From Pirellulaceae bacterium (lineage in GTDB: Bacteria > Planctomycetota > Planctomycetia > Pirellulales > Pirellulaceae), in contig BPJV01000001.1 in assembly GCA_026004795.1 (NCBI GenBank), positions 1,093,501-1,157,500 on the forward strand: a stretch of DNA of 64,000 nt, written 5' to 3'. A program made the translations under genes and the position numbers. This document shows, piece after piece, positions 61,660 through 64,000 of this stretch (positions are counted from its first letter, which is position 1; each line of letters starts with the position of its first letter). The notes under the pieces were generated by a model, which saw nothing but the letters and a program-made list of their open reading frames with translations, was not told the origin of the DNA and did no database searches.

Positions 61660-62865
61660 TCAGTAAAACAGTTTGAAACCAAGTCGGCCGCCATCCCCTC
61701 TTTCGACCATGCCGAATCTGACACGAGCCTGCCAGTTCTTGGTGTGTCTTGTTGGCGAGGAAATCGGCCTGCCCTTCGGCTTGTGCCCCTCGGCGGCGAC
61801 GGCCTGACAGATCGCCGACCGCAACCGGCTCATCGGAGCCTTGGTCTTGCTGATGACTTCCGCTTCGCGGATAGCTGTCCCGACCGGTCCCTTGGCATGC
61901 TTCAGCAGCACATCGTGAGCATCCTTCAGCTCAATGAATCCAAACCTGATGAACTTGCGAGCCAGCGCGTCCGCGACGCCGGCGGGTATGGCCAAAGTCA
62001 CATGGTGATGTGGAATCCACCTGTAGTTATTTCGGTGGAAATGGTAGAGGTGCCACGTGCCATCCGCAGCCAGGCCGATTCCCCAGTTCTCCCATTCGTT
62101 GGAACCCGGCCAAGGAGGCTGCTTGTGAACCGGCTGTGGCTGACTGCCAGCTTCTGTGCCACTGACATCTCCCGCATCGTGCCTGCCATCCAGTTGCTTG
62201 GCCGCCTCAAGCAAAGCTCTCCGAGCATCGGCAGGCGTCTCGAGCAGCGACTGAAAGGCTTTGACAAATGCCTGGGCGCCCTCGTCCCAGTTTCCGATGC
62301 ACACACCGGTCGGCGGGGAGTCTGCTGGTAGCTTCGCGAATCGGAGCAGCCGTCCATTTCCCACCACCGGCTCGCGTCCCACGGGCTTGCCGTTGACAAT
62401 CCTCGGACGCCCGTCGAAGAAGCCTCGCCTCAGTACGAAATCTACCGGGGTCGTTTCGTCACCTCCGGCGATGTCCCGGCGTGCGAGTTCCCCTTGTTCT
62501 GTGAGCCGCCACTCCTGCGGCTCTATCTGTTGACAATAGAACGGCGACGTTTCTGAGGTATCGCTCTGCCGCCAATTCTCGTACTGCTTCTGCCACTCCT
62601 GCCACATCGCGGCCACGAGCTTTTCCAGGGCTTCGACGAGGCCGTTTTCGCCCGTCGCGGTGCAGGCGGCCTCGACCAACACATCGCTGTTGACCATCCC
62701 GACCCGAATCTGAAATCGCCGTTCGACCATGCCTGCGGCGGTCAGAAACACCAAGGCTTTCTGTTCCACCTCCCGGAGCGATTCTTGATCAAACGTGGCC
62801 CACGCATCGGGGATTCGATTCAATAGCGCTATTACGGCAGCCTGGATGGGGTCGAAGGATGGCAT
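61660..62865 (-). CDS. Unknown 401-residue protein of the element
   Basis: I do not recognise this protein. Residues about 10-130 are helical and may hold a winged-helix-like part (FLTAAGMVERRFQIRVGMVN, EWRLTEQGELARRDIAGG). A middle region from about 150 has PTGVCIGNWDEGAQAFVKAF and is followed by a Gln/Pro-rich linker. The C-terminal third contains a His-rich piece (HLYHFHRNNYRWIPHHHVTL) and a basic end (GRPISSPTRHTKNWQARVRF). There is no signal peptide or membrane segment. It is the last element-type gene before mprF. A DNA-binding or metal-binding role is possible but unproven. Confidence 0.7.
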   Translation of the reverse strand: MPSFDPIQAAVIALLNRIPDAWATFDQESLREVEQKALVFLTAAGMVERRFQIRVGMVNSDVLVEAACTATGENGLVEALEKLVAAMWQEWQKQYENWRQSDTSETSPFYCQQIEPQEWRLTEQGELARRDIAGGDETTPVDFVLRRGFFDGRPRIVNGKPVGREPVVGNGRLLRFAKLPADSPPTGVCIGNWDEGAQAFVKAFQSLLETPADARRALLEAAKQLDGRHDAGDVSGTEAGSQPQPVHKQPPWPGSNEWENWGIGLAADGTWHLYHFHRNNYRWIPHHHVTLAIPAGVADALARKFIRFGFIELKDAHDVLLKHAKGPVGTAIREAEVISKTKAPMSRLRSAICQAVAAEGHKPKGRPISSPTRHTKNWQARVRFGMVERGDGGRLGFKLFY

Positions 62866-63135
62866 GGCTGCTGGTCCTTGGTGTTTTCTTCAATCCGCTG
62901 ATCCTAACAAGTTTGGCGTGACACGTATGGTCACCATGCCACACTTTTCGGAATCATCACTTGGATTTGCACCGTCATTCAGGCAGCTGGGATGACGGGT
63001 GGGGAGGCAGATAAGATATTCCCAACGACTATTCACGCCGTCCATCGCACCGCAATCCGGCAACCCCAAAATCAGCCCACGATGCTTGAACGTCATGCTG
63101 ATCCACCTGACGCGGCTCGAGGCTGAGACCGTCGC

Positions 63136-64000
63136 TTACTTCTTTACCAACTCGACCAGCCCTCCGGAAATCAGGGTCGCGACGTTCGTCAAAATGATTG
63201 GCAGCGCAAAGCCACCGGGAGAAGCCAGATATTTCGGGGTCCAGACCGGAGCGAACTTGTCTTTGTACTGCCGCAGGCCTTGAAAATTGTAGAAATGCTC
63301 GCCATGGCGATACGCGATGGCCGCGATTTGATTCCAGAGCGGCCCTAACGGCTGCGCGTCGATGCCCGATAGGGGCGCCATCCCCAGGTTGAACCAGCCA
63401 TAGCCTTGCTCCTTGCCTAACAGCATGAGGCGGATGAATAGGAATTCCATGACGCCGTGTGGCGAGTCCGGGCGATACCGCATCAGGTCCACTGACAATT
63501 CTTCGTTTTCAGCGCCTCGCCAAACGTTGGCAAACGCGATGATTTGGCCTTGGCGACGTACAAGCGCAACCGGGCCGTGGCGGATGTAGTCCGGCTGAAA
63601 GAAGCCCAGCGAAAACCCCTTTTCGGCTGCGTTCTTTTCCGCCAGCCAGGCATCCGAGACTTGTTTCAGTTCCGCCATGAGATCGTCGTTCAGCGGCGGC
63701 TCGATGATCTCAAACTGGCAGCCATCTTCGGTGAGTTGCTTGTTGGTGCGACGCAATGTCTTGCGGCTGCCGCCTTCCAATCCAAACGTCGGCAGTGGCA
63801 CGCGGGCTTCTTCCCCGAGCTTGATCAGCGACAGGCCCGTCTCGACATACATCGACACGTTGTCTTCGTCGACCTGATAGAAGACAGGCCAGCGACCGCC
63901 CTCGTCGCACAGCTCGCGAAAGTCCCAGATCAAGTCGCGCCGGCTAGCTTCGTCGCCGACGGGATCTCCCATCGAGATCCAACTGCGGCCCTGGGTGCCG
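63136..64000 (-). CDS. mprF: MprF C-terminal domain (aminoacyl-phosphatidylglycerol synthase), 5' part cut off
   Basis: The last 288 codons of a gene that runs off the right edge. The first visible residues, GTQGRSWISMGDPVG, and the rest (FYQVDEDNVSMYVETGLSLI, GFSLGFFQPDYIRHGPVALV, GVMEFLFIRLMLLGKEQGYG, FNLGMAPLSGIDAQPLGPLW) match the DUF2156 synthase domain of MprF. MprF attaches Lys or another amino acid to phosphatidylglycerol and flips it, which reduces the membrane's negative charge. The flippase part would lie outside the window. This gene appears to be host chromosome to the right of the element. Confidence 0.92.
   Translation of the reverse strand, partial: GTQGRSWISMGDPVGDEASRRDLIWDFRELCDEGGRWPVFYQVDEDNVSMYVETGLSLIKLGEEARVPLPTFGLEGGSRKTLRRTNKQLTEDGCQFEIIEPPLNDDLMAELKQVSDAWLAEKNAAEKGFSLGFFQPDYIRHGPVALVRRQGQIIAFANVWRGAENEELSVDLMRYRPDSPHGVMEFLFIRLMLLGKEQGYGWFNLGMAPLSGIDAQPLGPLWNQIAAIAYRHGEHFYNFQGLRQYKDKFAPVWTPKYLASPGGFALPIILTNVATLISGGLVELVKK

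Overview
The window looks like a chromosomal segment of a planctomycete, probably of the Pirellulales/Pirellula type. This is judged from gene content only: two sulfatases, a secreted CxxCH haem-motif protein with a dehydrogenase-like propeller, DUF1549/DUF1553 and DUF1501 partners, several ECF sigma/anti-sigma pairs, a Ser/Thr kinase directly behind an ECF sigma gene, an OprO/P-type porin, and lipid A genes. No rRNA gene or other species marker is present.

Layout. 1-7 kb: a truncated sulfatase, an NMT1/THI5-type binding lipoprotein, a secreted SMP-30-type lactonase, an A-type Fe-S carrier and a protein with two thioredoxin folds. 7-15.8 kb: a CinA-like protein, aroA, a small zinc-ribbon protein, a nagB-nagA pair for amino-sugar use, a porin and a Cys-rich exported protein. 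16-26 kb (minus strand): xylulokinase, FHA-GAF histidine kinase, then a tight unit of CxxCH protein, sulfatase, LRR lipoprotein and MIP18-family Fe-S factor. 26-34 kb (plus): solute-binding lipoprotein, aldo/keto reductase, phosphatidylglycerophosphate synthase, a lactonase-esterase fusion, and a ceramidase-like protein with a LamG-like tail. 34.5-43.1 kb: a DUF1549/1553 and DUF1501 pair, then an ECF sigma translationally coupled to an unusual membrane anti-sigma/DUF1549 fusion, then a second, convergent ECF sigma/anti-sigma pair with a recognisable ECF-type promoter. 44-48 kb: OmpH/Skp, LpxC, LpxA and a coupled Gfo/Idh/MocA dehydrogenase (outer-membrane lipid A). 48-53 kb: ECF sigma plus Ser/Thr kinase, then an NtrC-type sigma54 activator, then tRNA-Arg(TCT).

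From just after the tRNA to about 63.1 kb lies what I read as an integrated mobile element. It carries a large serine recombinase in a coupled three-gene operon with a DUF2924 protein and a small HTH-like protein, three small plus-strand genes (one a histone-H1-like tail joined to a HARE-HTH domain), an orphan Phd/YefM-type antitoxin, an AEP-type primase, a helicase-like P-loop ATPase, an excisionase/AlpA-like HTH protein and an unknown 401-residue protein. Between the ATPase and the antitoxin is an iteron-like region: at least eight copies of a 9-bp GTTGCAGAC/GTCTGCAAC motif in both orientations, a 7-bp GC hairpin and an AT-richer stretch. I read it as a candidate replication origin of the excised element. 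The window ends in the C-terminal domain of MprF, presumably host chromosome.

Gene calls rest on reading translated sequence and motifs; no database search was possible. Start sites were chosen by Shine-Dalgarno-like sequence, signal peptide and overlap with neighbours.
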